The position numbers and the translations under genes were made by a program. This document shows positions 21,686 through 32,999 of a DNA stretch of 64,000 bases, piece after piece (the first letter of the stretch is position 1; every line of letters begins with the position of its first letter). The stretch covers positions 248,001-312,000 of the forward strand of contig JAPFBL010000166.1 in NCBI GenBank assembly GCA_026182355.1. Reading direction: 5' to 3'. The notes below the pieces were generated by a model. That model saw nothing but the letters and a program-made list of their open reading frames with translations. It was not told the DNA's origin and made no database searches. This DNA comes from Hermatobates lingyangjiaoensis (taxonomy: Eukaryota > Arthropoda > Insecta > Hemiptera > Hermatobatidae).

Positions 21686-21735
21686 TATATACATATATGT
21701 ACATATATAAATATATTATATTAATATATATATGT
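21577..21735. repeat. Self-complementary AT simple-sequence block
   Basis: TA repeats with embedded TATATGTACATATA motifs on both sides of a (TA)n centre. The left (about 21608-21650) and right (about 21685-21725) parts are reverse complements. Confidence 0.8.
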
Positions 21736-21739
21736 ATAC

Positions 21740-23390
21740 TGATTTTTTTTTTAAATTAAACCTCTTGATATACTCAGTTATTATTTTCCTTGAATGATAT
21801 TACTTTCCTTTCCATGTAAAAACTGGGATAATTTCAGCAAGGTCCTTCTAAACTCCGCTGAATAAAGAAATTGAAATTGTTAATTGATACTTTTAATTTT
21901 AAATCAGATATGGTAACTGGATCCACAAACTTCAAAAAGTTATATATATATATATATATATCACATAAATCCTTCAAATAAGTACCAATTCCATACTTAC
22001 ATGATAAGCTCTTTTCAAAATATTTAACACTGTTACAAACAGACTACCAGGTCCTAAATGTCGGATGTTGTATGAAGTGTTTTTTATAAATTGTTGAAAG
22101 AAAGCTTTGATGTTTATAAACCCAACTCAGTTCTTTAAGTAGCTTCACAAAACAGTACTGTTGTTACCAAATCAGGTGAATTCAAAGGCACAAAACAAGT
22201 TCAGTGCATTTTGAAATCACTCATTTATCAAATTTCTTCCAATTGGTCCATATTAAGGGAATCACACGTTCCTATTATCTTCACCCAGAAGGTGTAAATA
22301 AATTATCTATATTTCTTTGATCGCCGATACTTATTCTACCTGATTACACTCATTTTCAAAGAAATAAATAACCCTTTTAGCTGTAAAGTTTAAAAAAAAA
22401 GGCATTTTTAGTGATTTACCAGACGTTAGTGTAATTTCAATTCCTTCTTTAGAACACGAATGTTTGACGCTTGGTTTATTTTACACATTTAGACAAAAAG
22501 TATTCACTTTATATAAAATAAAACAGATTAAAAATGTGATTTCTAGCTATGCTTTGAAATCCAATCATATTGCAGGTGCTGATGAGTATCTTTCGACAGT
22601 ATACCATAGTTTCGACCAGTTGATTTTGCCTTCAGGAAAGTTTTAGTGAATATAGCCAACTTATCTAGTTTTCTTATAAAGAACGATGAGGTTCCGAATT
22701 ATGTTATTTCTAAAAGGTTGCCTGTATGTGCCTTTTGATTTTGAACTACTTCTCTTTAGCTATCTTGTAGCTCAATAGAAACAGCTTTTGTCACCTCTGT
22801 GAAGGTTGATATATTTAGCCATAATAATACTAAGAGTCCTAGGAAGAAATAAAATACTATAGTTTACTTAATTTAAGGTAATTAACATGGTAAGAATTTT
22901 TTAGAGGACTCAGTGGTCATATTAATCAAATAAGTATAAAAAGTAAGTTTAAAAAGAAAAGTATGTTTACTTGTTATACAGATGATAGGACAAAATAATA
23001 AATAAAAAGAACCACCTAAAAATAATAAAAAACAATAAATACTCAAATTTTATATAGTAGAATGACTTTGTGCTCAAATTAGAGTTATACTGGCATAAGG
23101 AAAGCTAATGTGCCTCTTTGCAGTGCTTCAAAATCAGTGGGTTCTTTTCCACTCCATGTACAATATGACTGCAAATTAGACTGACAATGACTAGTTAAAT
23201 GCTGTAAGTTGTGGGGTGTTTAAGACGTTCTAGAGAAATGTATTTGCAGCCATATGTAGAAAGATGTAATGACAAATATTCGTCAATATTTAGAATTTTT
23301 GTTTTTTCATGATCACTATAGTTTTACAGGAACTAACAAAGAAATCAGCATGTGAATGCAACGACGCAAAAAATTATATGGGTTACTTGC
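21740..23390. other. No gene recognised
   Basis: AT-rich sequence with a short (TA)n at 21941-21961. Nothing coding recognised. Confidence 0.45.
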
Positions 23391-23392
23391 TG

Positions 23393-23520
23393 TTGCGTCT
23401 ACAACGTGCTTGGTCTCCCTTTCTCTTTTCTCCTGAAGACGGATTACCCAAAAATTTGAGTCTGTAAGTGTGTTTCTTTACTCTGTGTGTTACTCTTCTT
23501 GAATTTTGAACTCGTATATA
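23393..23520 (+). repeat. Hammerhead repeat family H, solo core-mutant copy
   Basis: CGTGCTTGGTCTCCCTTTCTC, CTCCTGAAGACGGATTACCC and the TGAGTCTGTAAGTGTGTTTC tail match the 18.5 kb arm. The GAAA box reads AAAA, so the core is broken. Confidence 0.7.
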
Positions 23521-23524
23521 TGTA

Positions 23525-24735
23525 TATATGACACATATTTATAATAAATGTATATTATTTAATCATATCAGTACAATGTAGAAAATGTACAGAAATGTTT
23601 TTCATTTTAGAGCTGTCAATTTATCTAATTGATTAGAAATTTGCAGTTTTCTTCCACTAAACCTTTTAGGTTGATGTCACATGAAAATGTAAGAATAACA
23701 AATCATATATGATGCGATATTACAAAAAAAGTATACAGCTGATTCAAGACAGGAAAAATTTAAACTATGACTTTGTTTAATTTGATTATTGTTCGTCAGA
23801 CATTGAAGCAGTATTGAGTATATTATTAGTGCATTGTTTAAACTTAACAAATAGACTCAAGCCAATTTCAGGTAAATGAATCTGTGAAAATGTCGTATTC
23901 AGTCAAAATTGTTAGATGTACTTATTTATTCTAATTGAAGAGGGGTGTCTTTTTACCATTATTGTTAAATATACAACTATATAGAAATATTGGTGTAGAT
24001 AGGTAGCAGATCTTGTTAAAGATCTTAAGGTTTCATTGATGTTAAGGCTAAGAGCCTTCACAATCTTCAGGCTAAGAGATTTGATCTTAGAACTAATTTC
24101 CTGCTATCAAAAGATAATTGAAATAGGAGCTGGCCACGTGACATGTTTCATAAAGTTAAAGCGAGATTATAATTCATATTCTGTACTCTTCTCATCAGTT
24201 AATCTGAAACTTGATGCGTCTTCCAGATGCTCTTTCAAGATTTCAATTTCATTGACATCTTGAACCAAGTCAATGATATCGTCTGTATGTAATAATGGAT
24301 AAATTTTAAAAAAAGGAGTACTATTCAAAGAAAGAATATTCAAGTAGTACTATTACTGAGAATTGAACAGAAGGATTAGCTTTGGAAAAAGAAAAGAAGC
24401 ATTGGTGTAGAGTTATTGCTCTGTGGAGGGTTTTTACAGACTGTTAGTAATGAATAAAAGAGGAAATTCATAAATGACAAACTACAGTAGAAAACAGTGC
24501 GGTGTAATCTATCCTAAGCTTTACTAAAAGTAGATTTTTTCCAGAAAATTTAAAAATATTTAATTAAATACTTTTTTTTGTGGTAAATACAATTTAAAAT
24601 ATTACATAACGCTCTAAAGTTTTAGTAAAGAGCCTCAATAAATATCCAGATTAATGAAGCCGCGAATATATGATTAAAAAATGAATACTTATCTTTATTT
24701 ATGGTAAGGTAATAAGAGGTATTTATCTTATTGGT
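23525..24735. other. No gene recognised
   Basis: AT-rich sequence without supported features. Confidence 0.5.
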
Positions 24736-24739
24736 ACTG

Positions 24740-25620
24740 ATGTAAAGAAGGTTATCTCGAAGCTGGTACTACTGAAAGAAAAAGAGTTAAAGCTAGCGTT
24801 ATTAATAAATTGTTTGATGAAGAGGATAAGATAAAATAAAAAAAAATATCATAAACAGTTCTTATTAAATCAAGGGTTTTATAAAAAGTTACTATTTGAA
24901 AAATGTGGTACTCATGGCCGTTAATTTGAAGGAAGGTTACACAGAAAGAGTTATAAAATGTAGCACTCATGAAGGGTCTTTGTTGAATCAAATATTGTTT
25001 AATTATGGAAACTATTGTTGAATTAGTAATATTTTCATAGAGTTATTAATAACTGAAGGTTATTTAGCAAGAATTTTTCTAGATAAAGATGGAGTGTCAT
25101 GTAAAGTTATTGTTGAATCAAATAAAATAGTTGTTTGTAAAAAGGTATTTTTAAAAAAAAATTGAAAAATTGTTATAGAGTTAATATAATAAATTTTGTG
25201 TTCTTTATAGAGAGTTACTTATTAAAAACACTTTAGCATGTAAACTGCATTATTGTTTAAGAGTGTTGTCTAGAAAATGTTACAACTAAACAAAATTGAG
25301 ATCTCATATACCACTATTGTAGATTTAATGTTGCTCAGCAAGAGCGATTCTTTATAAATGGAAAATGGATATAGTGTTTTTTTTTTAAATCAAGTACTGC
25401 TTATAAAGTTTATACTGATAAATGAGACTGCCAAATATTAATGGTCAAGGAAATTTGTTTTATTAAAATGGTTATTATAAAAAAAGAAGACTTCATTATC
25501 AATCCTGTTTAGGAGGAAGTACTGTTTAGAAAATGAGGCATTCATATATGGTAAATCTGGCTTGGCAATGAAGAGGTGTGACTAATGAAAATTATACCGT
25601 TATAATAATAACAGGCTCTA
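24740..25620. repeat. Possible strongly decayed tandem repeat
   Basis: Variants of AAATGTGGTACTCATGG, GTTATTGTTGAATCAAATA and TACTGTTTAGAAAATG recur irregularly. They suggest an old tandem array, but no clean period could be fixed by eye. Confidence 0.3.
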
Positions 25621-25784
25621 CATTATATAGACGATTAATTCACCCAAATAATTTAAAGACTTTGATTGATGGCATATATTTTCGTTGAATATTTTCATCA
25701 ATCATTAAAGATTGCTGCACTAATGTCACCGTGAGTTTATTTCCAATATTATATTTTCAAAAATTTTAAAAGAAATGTGAAAGA

Positions 25785-26270
25785 TATTTTTTTACTTTAC
25801 TATAAGTAAAGTACAGTGATCGTGAAAAAAATCGATCTCAAGATTTTGACGGAATTACATGTTTTGAGGTCCCAGAGGTCGTTTTATCAAGTTTTTACGA
25901 TGATGTCTGTGTGTGTGTGTGGGTGGTTGGGTGTGTGTGTGTGTTAGCATTGCTTGTTACCACGCTACGGTCCAGAATCTTTGATGGATCAAGTTGATAT
26001 TTTCCAAAAAAATGGGCCCCATAAAGACGAAGATCCCTATTGTTTGGGAAGAATTATGCATGATGGGAAAGTCACTTTTTTTGCCAAAAACCGTTTTTTT
26101 TAAACATTTATTTCTCCTATACTGATAACCCTAGAGTTTTGAAATTTTGACATTATCTTTGAGGTTACAAATGGAACAAACGAAAAATAATTGGCTAAAC
26201 GTACAACAAACATGAAAGCAATCTGTGATTTAGATTCATTGTTCATTTATACTGATGTTAAGTATGACCA
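25785..26270 (+). repeat. Dispersed repeat with embedded (GT)n
   Basis: Begins TTTACTTTACTATAAGTAAAGTA, then CGTGAAAAAAATCGATCTC, GAGGTCCCAGAGGTCG and a (GT)n-rich stretch at 25911-25945. Shorter minus-strand relatives lie at 37.2-37.3 and 53.0-53.25 kb. Confidence 0.6.
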
Positions 26271-26579
26271 TGGCATATATTTATTTCTTTATGCTCTACA
26301 ATCAGCACTACAAACTATATTGACTAGACGGTAGTTCCGACAAATTTTATAGTCATAAGTTTCCTTTGACTTTGACTTTGAAATTGACTTTGTTACTGAT
26401 CAACAAATTGATCAGTTGTTTGTTAGTTTACTAGGTGTTGAACAAAAAAAAAAATTGAAACAAATTTTTAAAAGTTATTTGCATATATTTCAAACAAGAA
26501 TTAAGATGTGCTATAATTTTTATGTATATAACTCTTATGTCTGCAATGTGATTTGTGGCAATTCTATTGCCCACCTAAA

Positions 26580-26584
<5 letters not shown>

Positions 26585-26616
<32 letters not shown>
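26585..26616. repeat. (TA)n microsatellite
   Basis: TA tract ending the minus-strand PLE ORF-start remnant. Confidence 0.95.
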
Positions 26617-26619
<3 letters not shown>

Positions 26620-26810
26620 AGTTTTATTAAAGCTGATGCCTAGTTGGAGTTTTACACTTTTTCTTTGTAGTTTTTCTAGTCTTCTCACACTTGACTTCCA
26701 TGGGTTTGGAACTAAGTACATAGGTTCACCGAAATTTTTGTTTGTATATACCGACATGTTTCGGCCATCATCGACAATTTTCAAGGTTATTAGATATATA
26801 AAGTTTCATA
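26617..26810 (-). pseudogene. PLE ORF N-terminal remnant with hammerhead-like motif
   Basis: The minus strand first reads CTTGAAAATTGTCGATGATGGCCGAAAC then ATGTCGG, a decayed hammerhead with GAAA and a self-complementary ACATGT stem III. It continues into GEPMYLVPNPWKSSVRRLEK and LQRKSVKLQLGISFNK, related to the 41.5 kb copy. It is cut by (TA)n. Confidence 0.6.
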
Positions 26811-27083
26811 ACATACACAAAATTATTAAGAATACTAAAAGTAAAAATTAAAGTAAAATAAACTATAGAAGTCCACACAGCACATGTTCACGAAATGGAA
26901 GGTTATCAAAGGTAAGGCATGTTGAGGTTTCTCCAGGCTCTTGGGTACCTTCCATCCATCATTTGCGTCTGGGAAGGTAATAAATTGACTTCTAAACCTC
27001 TCCCTGACTGTTTTGCCTTCGGACTGCCTTCGTATAATTTTAAAAATATATATTAAAAAAAAAAATATATATATATATATAAT

Positions 27084-27215
27084 ATGATCAAACCACAATA
27101 TGAAATGGGGCTAAAATGATGAATGAGAAAAAAAGACTGAGTTGGGTTCTGACGAAGACCGCTTGTTGAGGTTGAAAGACCTTAGTCTTTTTGGTTTCCA
27201 TATGCAATCATTCTC
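27084..27215 (+). repeat. Hammerhead repeat family C, solo copy
   Basis: ATGATCAAACCACAATATG on the left, then a single plus-strand arm ending in TTAGTCTTTTTGG. A (TA)n tract lies at 27066-27083. Confidence 0.7.
27140..27190 (+). ncRNA. Hammerhead-like motif, family C
   Basis: CTGACGA 27149-27155, extra A, stem II GACC/GGTT, GAAA, GACCTT. The core is intact, but stem III has changed from the palindrome AGATCT. Confidence 0.55.
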
Positions 27216-27219
27216 TCTC

Positions 27220-27884
27220 TGTTAGCCTTAAGATGCGTTATTCTTCGATTTCTTGATGTGGCTACTATAGTTTGTTGATTATATTAACAGCAAAGCTTTC
27301 TTTATCTTCTTCCTCCCTTTCATGTTTACCTGCCAGTTTTCTTGCTCCGGATTTTTTCTTTGTGCATTTTTCTGCTTTCCTGACTCTTGCTCGTTATTTA
27401 ATCAATTTTACCAATTTTATGAAAATTAACCTCCTTTTGGTGTTCTTATTTGTATGAAAAAGATTTAAAAAAAACAAATCATTATAAAAAAAATAAATTC
27501 AGTAGAAATATTTACAATAAATTAAATTAAACAATTAATAATTCGTCAGATAACAAGAGACATACACAATTAATGTAAAAAAAAGGTAGAGAATATTTGA
27601 AGTCACTGGCAGGTAAATGTCCAATGTGAACAAATAGCAGCAAGTTTTAACTTATAAAGTAATAAGGAGGTCGTTATTGTCCATAGCTCTCTTAAAAAAG
27701 GACATAAGGATTAGAGGCAAATTCCATTGTCTTCCTCTGGAATTTATAACCATGAAAACACTTTTAATTTTTATGTAGAGACTCTGAACTATTCTCTATA
27801 GGGAAGTAAGATACACAAAGAGATTTTTTTATGCAATTGGATTTTTAATCAATTTATGGATATAAGATAATTATTTTAAATATA
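27220..27884. other. No gene recognised
   Basis: AT-rich sequence with no supported feature. Confidence 0.5.
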
Positions 27885-27885
27885 A

Positions 27886-28215
27886 CTAGCAAACGTACCC
27901 GTCTTTGACGGAATCAAAAATGCTATTATACTTGGTATTCCAAAATATCAATTATATTATTACACTAATACTACAATTAGAAGTTATAGAATAGTAGAAA
28001 ATACCATTATTAGTACAGTGCTAAACAAATGCCTCTGTATACAAAGATTAGATTTTAAGTTAGACATACACAAATCTACAATCAATGTTTCAGCTTTATA
28101 TGTCTTACGGTGGCAATATTTTGTGGACAAACCGACAGACAGAAATTATTCTAAGGGTACATGTGGCTACTCTGAAGTATGAAACGTAAAGAAAACTTGA
28201 AATGAGTTAGATCTA
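27886..28215 (-). mobile_element. Helitron, 3' part with intact terminal hairpin
   Basis: On the minus strand it ends CCGTC-AAA-GACGG (hairpin, 27899-27911), about ten bases, then CTAG (27886-27889) followed by T. This is the Helitron 3' signature. The 5' end is truncated near 28215 at the edge of the tandem repeat. Confidence 0.8.
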
Positions 28216-28605
28216 ATTAACGTGCTCCCAGTCAATAGCTAGCACGCAAGCCACTGGGCTACTCTGGTTCCATACCTTACTTTATTACCAGTGTTTATAT
28301 TACGCAAATATTAAATTAAAAAAAAATATTTTTGTTGTATTTATTTATAATACATTTGCACTACTGTCATCGGCGAGCAAGGAAGCTACTGGCTACCCTG
28401 GCTAGATCCCTTTACTTTATTACCATTTTTTTTATTATCCACATTTTAAATTCAAAAAAATATTTGTTTGTTACATTTATTTATAATACATTTGCACTAC
28501 TGTCATCAGCGATCACGCAAGCCACTGGGCTACTCTGGTCCCATACCTTATATTTTTACCAGTGTATTTATTAAGCAAATATTAAATTAAAAAAAAGTTT
28601 ACAGT
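28216..28605. repeat. Tandem repeat, ~133-bp unit, about 2.7 copies, tRNA-like segment
   Basis: Units begin near 28241, 28374 and 28512 with variants of CACGCAAGCCACTGGGCTACTCTGG, followed by TTTATTACCAGTG and ATTTGCACTACTGTCAT. On the minus strand the core reads AGTAGCCCAGTGGCTTGCGTG, which resembles the D-arm/A-box of a tRNA-derived SINE. Confidence 0.7.
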
Positions 28606-28617
28606 TATATATAATAC

Positions 28618-29991
28618 ATAGCAAACGTACCCGTCTTTGACGGAATCAGAAGTTCCGTCATTTTTGGTATTCCAAAATGTCATTAGAAATTATAGAACAG
28701 TAGAAAATACCATTATTACTACAGTGTTAAACAAATGCCTCTAAATACACTACATTAGCTGTCTGTCCTTCAGGTTCATGGTAGAAGAACGAGTTGAAAC
28801 CTCTGACCCTTGAGCAAGTAAACTACATTTGACCATGTGAGAAAAACTTGGTTTCGCTACCTTGTATTCCTGCGTTAGATGAAGTCTCCCTTTGCGACTT
28901 AGTTAACGTCATTGCGAAATAGACTCTGACCGGTCAGGCAATCATTTCAACGTAAACAGACAGTGGCTCGGAATCAATGGTATGTGTGGTATACACACAG
29001 ACTCCCCAATACCACATCCAGTCATTATGTCCGCCTCTGTGGCATATCTGTGTAGAGCACGAACTCAGAGTCGTGTCCCGTTGCACAGTTTTGGGGCACT
29101 CATGTGTCGTAACATGAAATTTGTTACTGCTACTAAATTGCAGCATGATTGGTTCTCCTACTTTAAGTTTTTACTCATGAGCAGGCAGTCCAGGAGAAAT
29201 AAATTCAGAGTCAAGAAATTCAATTAGATAATGAACTGCTTCTTCATCACTAATCCAATCTCTTTACTGACTTGTAAGGTCTTTCCTCGGTATGATATAG
29301 CGTAAGAACTTGTTTGTTGATTTTTCCTGCCTGTTCGTATTAAGAGTTGAGAATTGCTCGTTTACAAAACTATTTATTCGTAATAGATAGTACATCCTCA
29401 ACTCTGGGAAACACTTTTTCAAAGATGTCAAATACGCAATATATTCATATGCTCCAATGAAATTAAAATCAACTAACAATACCTACTTGCTTCACCTGTG
29501 TATTTTCAAAACAAACTTGTCTGTGAAGTTAGGAAAATACGCTTAAAGCCCTATAACTTCGTTTCTGTACTTAATTATGAATATATTTAGAGCCCATATT
29601 TTAAGTTAGGCATACACAAATCCAGTGTCAAAGTTTCAGTTCGCCATGTCTTATGGTGGCTGAGTTTACTTGTGACAAACGTTTTTGCTTTAAACGTCCA
29701 TAACTTCACTTCTGCGTTGAATTTCCAAATAATTCAGAGCCTATATTTTAAGTTAGACCTACCCAAATCTACTGTAAAAGTTTCAGCTTTATATGTCTTA
29801 TGGTAGCTGAGTTTACTTGTGACAAAGTTTTGCGGACAAACAGACAAACTGACAAACCGACAAACCGACAAACCGACAGAAATTTTTCTAAGGGTGGATT
29901 CGGTTTCTCCAATGTATGAAACGTAAAGAAAACTTGAATTGAGTCAGTTCTAAGCAATGTACAGACAAAATCATTATTTTATTTATATAGA
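28618..29991 (-). mobile_element. Helitron with helicase pseudogene
   Basis: On the minus strand it starts A|TCTATATAAAT (29991 downward) and ends CCGTC-AAA-GACGG...CTATG, where the terminal CTAG has decayed. It encloses a helicase pseudogene and 5' noncoding sequence shared with the 8.5-9.3 kb copy, including two diverged tandem copies of a TTTAAGTTAGAC..ACACAAATC block. Confidence 0.8.
28660..29265 (-). pseudogene. Helitron PIF1-like helicase pseudogene
   Basis: The minus strand gives EFLDSEFISPGLPAHE, stop, KLKVGEPIMLQFSSSNK, then GIGESVCIPHIPLIPS and VTCSRV-like positions in different frames. These correspond to successive conserved blocks of the helicase C-terminal half, ending where the 8.5 kb fragment ends. 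Several stops and frame changes make it non-functional. Confidence 0.75.
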
Positions 29992-30460
29992 TTTGATTTC
30001 TGTACAATTTGGATGCAAATAGTACAGAATAAATGTGCCCGCGTTATAGCTAGGGCTCCATGGTATGCCAGAAATGTTGATATTCAACATGATTTGAGTT
30101 TGGAATCTATCTATTCCTACATTGCTCGACTTGCCGGTAATGAAGACAAAAAACTGTCAACCCATCTAAATCTCCTTGTTCGGGAACTAAATCCTACTCC
30201 CAACCTTTCTTAATCCCACGAGCCTCAAAATTTCCTACTTAAACTAAAAATGACGACCACATGACTCCAAAAGTATACAGTACCTCAGAGAATGCAAAGC
30301 CTGAAGACAAAACGACCAAGAAGACGACACATTCCCTTACTGACTGACTCTCTCCCATTCTTGACAATGTTTACTGACCTAAAAAAAACAGCAGGATGAG
30401 AATCTGATGAGATTAGGATGAGATGAGATGAGATGAGGATGAGATGAGAATCAGTAGTGG
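29992..30460 (+). pseudogene. Jockey-like LINE, C-terminal end of reverse transcriptase protein and 3' tail
   Basis: The open frame at 30013-30213 encodes MQIVQNKCARVIARAPWYAR, then NVDIQHDLSLESIYSYIARL, the conserved segment after the RT domain in jockey-clade LINEs. The ORF stops at 30213 and is followed by a 3'UTR-like stretch with GGATGAGATGAGATGAG repeats (30411-30450). The 5' side ends at the Helitron boundary, so the LINE is truncated. Confidence 0.8.
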
Positions 30461-30489
30461 GCCTCTGGTCCGGAACTGCCATTTACGAC

Positions 30490-32035
30490 ATGCACTGTTG
30501 TGCATGGTAATATTCGTTGGTCGTTGGAAGTAAAGGATATTTTGAATTATAGGTTATATTTTTATAGCTATATCAACAGGTATGTTTTAATTGCTAATTT
30601 ATTTAATTATCATAAAACATCTATGCCTGAAATCATTTAGTTATCTACATTTGAGCTCATAGTGCTGCGAGTGGGACGCGCGTCGTGGACTTCATCCCAT
30701 TAAGCACTTCCTAGAATTGCTGAGTGTTAATCCTCAGATGGTGACATCATAACGTCTATTGTTTTCAGCAGTTGTCGTTGTCACTTTGACTTCTGAAGAA
30801 CCGCTCTGATTAATGGATAGTCAGAAAACAACTTAGCATTTAAAACCATTCATGATTCTTTTAAAAATAAAAGCAGAGAATAACACAGAAATACATTGTA
30901 GTGAGCAATTATCGCCAATAGCTAGACAAGCTAGAAATATTAACTAATTTTTCCAACTTTGATAAATATCAAAATTTGACAACTTTAGAATTAAATACAA
31001 ATTATTAAATTAAAATTTAATTTTAATATCTTTACCACTGAAAAAGTTTTCAACCTTATTATATTAATTATTTGAATAGGTCCATTACTGCCTAGTTACA
31101 GGAACACATTCACAAAATTTTCATAAAGAACTTGTGTAAGGCATTCTTTTTCATTATCAACTTTTAGTTACTTATATATGGTTTAAAGTTAAAAGTTTGT
31201 ACTGTTATTACCAATAAAACAACCAAACCTTGCTGTTTCAGCGGTTTCAAGATTTTCATGTTATCGACATCAGGAAAAAAATATGTCGCAAACAGAAGAG
31301 AGGGATAATGCAAATGAAGATCCTTTTTTTTAAGAAATTATGATGATCTTTGTCATTTCATTTTCTTTAAACACAAAAAGTTTTCTTCTCCATATGGTAT
31401 TTTACACCAATGTAATGTAAACCAGAATGACTAGAAATTTGTTTCGTTCCAAATATGTATTTAGTTATATATATTTTGAAATATTTATCTAATGGTTCAT
31501 TGACATAATATCATGAATCCTGAGCAATTCAAGATGGGAAATGCAATCCCATGACCACTATAAGGAAATCACAGATGCGAAATGCTTCATCATGATCACG
31601 TGAAGAGGAAATAGAAGAATCATTTGAAGAAACACTTTTCTTTGAAAGAAATTAAATAAGTATTTCATTACATCATCACATTAATTATTACCATAATGTA
31701 ATTATGGTAGATAATACATTTTTATAACCATTAGTTTTGGTACCTTTGAGCACCAAAACGACAGAAAATTCAGGTTATACAAAAATTGCACTAAGAATTT
31801 GAAGAAAAACACACTTGCAACCGTAAAATCTGCCATGAGATGAATAATTAATTATCTTTTTCACAAAATAACAAGTAGTTTTCTTTTGAGCGGATTGAAA
31901 ACAACTAAAACTATACCTCGTTTCATATGGTGATAATATGTTATTTATCTTCCAATCCTGTATTTGGTTTGTCATAAGGCATTAGTTATTGAAATATTGT
32001 TGATCAGAGAATATAAAGATATAAAAATTACTCTA
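30490..32035. other. No gene recognised
   Basis: Bases 30660-30800 are less AT-rich, with no recognised homology. The rest is AT-rich. Confidence 0.4.
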
Positions 32036-32059
32036 ATAGATTTCTCAACTTAGCTTATC

Positions 32060-32345
32060 AGTTTTTTTTTTGCGGTCTGAGGGACTGACAAAGTCAGCCC
32101 TCTGATGCTGATTCCTCCAGGGAATTTTGCACCTTCCATTCATTCTACATTGGGAATCCTAAATTTTGCCTATCTAATGCGTATTTAGAGTAGCGATGTT
32201 TAACTGGTACTTGTTATCGTACAGCCTCGGGACCGACGGTTTAACAAAGTCTGCGAGAGACAACGTGCTCAGGTTTATTCACTTCCTACGTGAATAAATC
32301 GAGTGCCAGAGTGGATATCAAATCATTTGAATAGTTAAACATTCC
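32060..32345 (-). repeat. SINE-like element
   Basis: On the minus strand it reads GATATCCACTCTGGCACTCGA, TTATTCACGTAGGAAGTGAATAAA, then GACTTTGTTAAACCGTCGGTCC and CTGTACGATAACAAGTACC. This is collinear with the elements at 32.75 and 43.5 kb. The tRNA-like head is truncated. Confidence 0.55.
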
Positions 32346-32394
32346 AAATTATTTTGTAATATAATATACATTAGTGTGTTTATTTTCAAATATT

Positions 32395-32510
32395 TCTACC
32401 TTTGCCATTGAAAAATATTTTGAATAAAATCGAAACGTTGGCAATGACAGTTTGATTGAAAGGGAAGAAACTGACTGCATCCCGATTCACCTTTTTTAGT
32501 TATATATCTA

Positions 32511-32511
<1 letters not shown>
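32395..32511 (+). repeat. PLE 3'-end repeat, family A, solo copy
   Basis: AATCGAAACGTTGGCAATGACAG then GAAGAAACTGACTGCATCCCGA, as in other family A copies. Here the terminal microsatellite is (CA)n. Confidence 0.7.

Positions 32512-32561
<50 letters not shown>
32512..32561. repeat. (CA)n microsatellite
   Basis: Pure CA tract directly at the end of a PLE-type repeat. Confidence 0.95.
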
Positions 32562-32562
<1 letters not shown>

Positions 32563-32724
32563 CACACAAACACAGACACAATCTTAGGTTAGGTTATGTT
32601 AGAGTGGTAGTCCCACGAGAGAACAGACATAGACTGGAGATTTATTAGTTTGTGGTACCTCACAATGAACACTCTGCATTGGGAAGCCAACATTTTTCAT
32701 GACTGAAGTGTATTAGAGAAGGTA

Positions 32725-32910
32725 TCTTTAGCAAGTAGCTGACATCGTACCGGCTCGAGACTGATGGCTTAACTTCCTCTCTCTGAGGGGAGATGTTCTC
32801 AGATTTTTTTTACTTCCTGCGTCAATAAATTGAGATCCAGAGTGAATATCGAACTCAGGATATACCAGTACGGAGACAAACACCTTAGCTGCCAGACTAT
32901 TCTGACTCCT
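32725..32910 (-). repeat. tRNA-derived SINE
   Basis: From 32910 the minus strand reads GTCTGGCAGCTAAGGTGTTTG (A-box region) and CTGAGTTCGATATTCAC (B-box match GAGTTCGAxxxC), then TTTATTGACGCAGG and CCATCAGTCTCGAGCCGGTACG. Best tRNA-like head among the copies. Confidence 0.65.
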
Positions 32911-32999
32911 ATACTCACGCAATATTAAACCAAAGACTTCTTTCAAAAGTATGAAAAATGGATCTTCAGAGTCTAAAAACAAGAATATGAAAAAAATAA

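Noticed and set aside
22560..22646. Hammerhead-like CCTGAAGGC...GGTCGAAAC on the minus strand
   Set aside because: The GAAA box is present but no stem II can be formed and the CTGANGA box is changed. Chance or far-decayed.
28241..28290. A genuine tRNA gene on the minus strand
   Set aside because: Only the A-box/D-arm region is tRNA-like. No acceptor stem or complete cloverleaf, and it is tandemly repeated.
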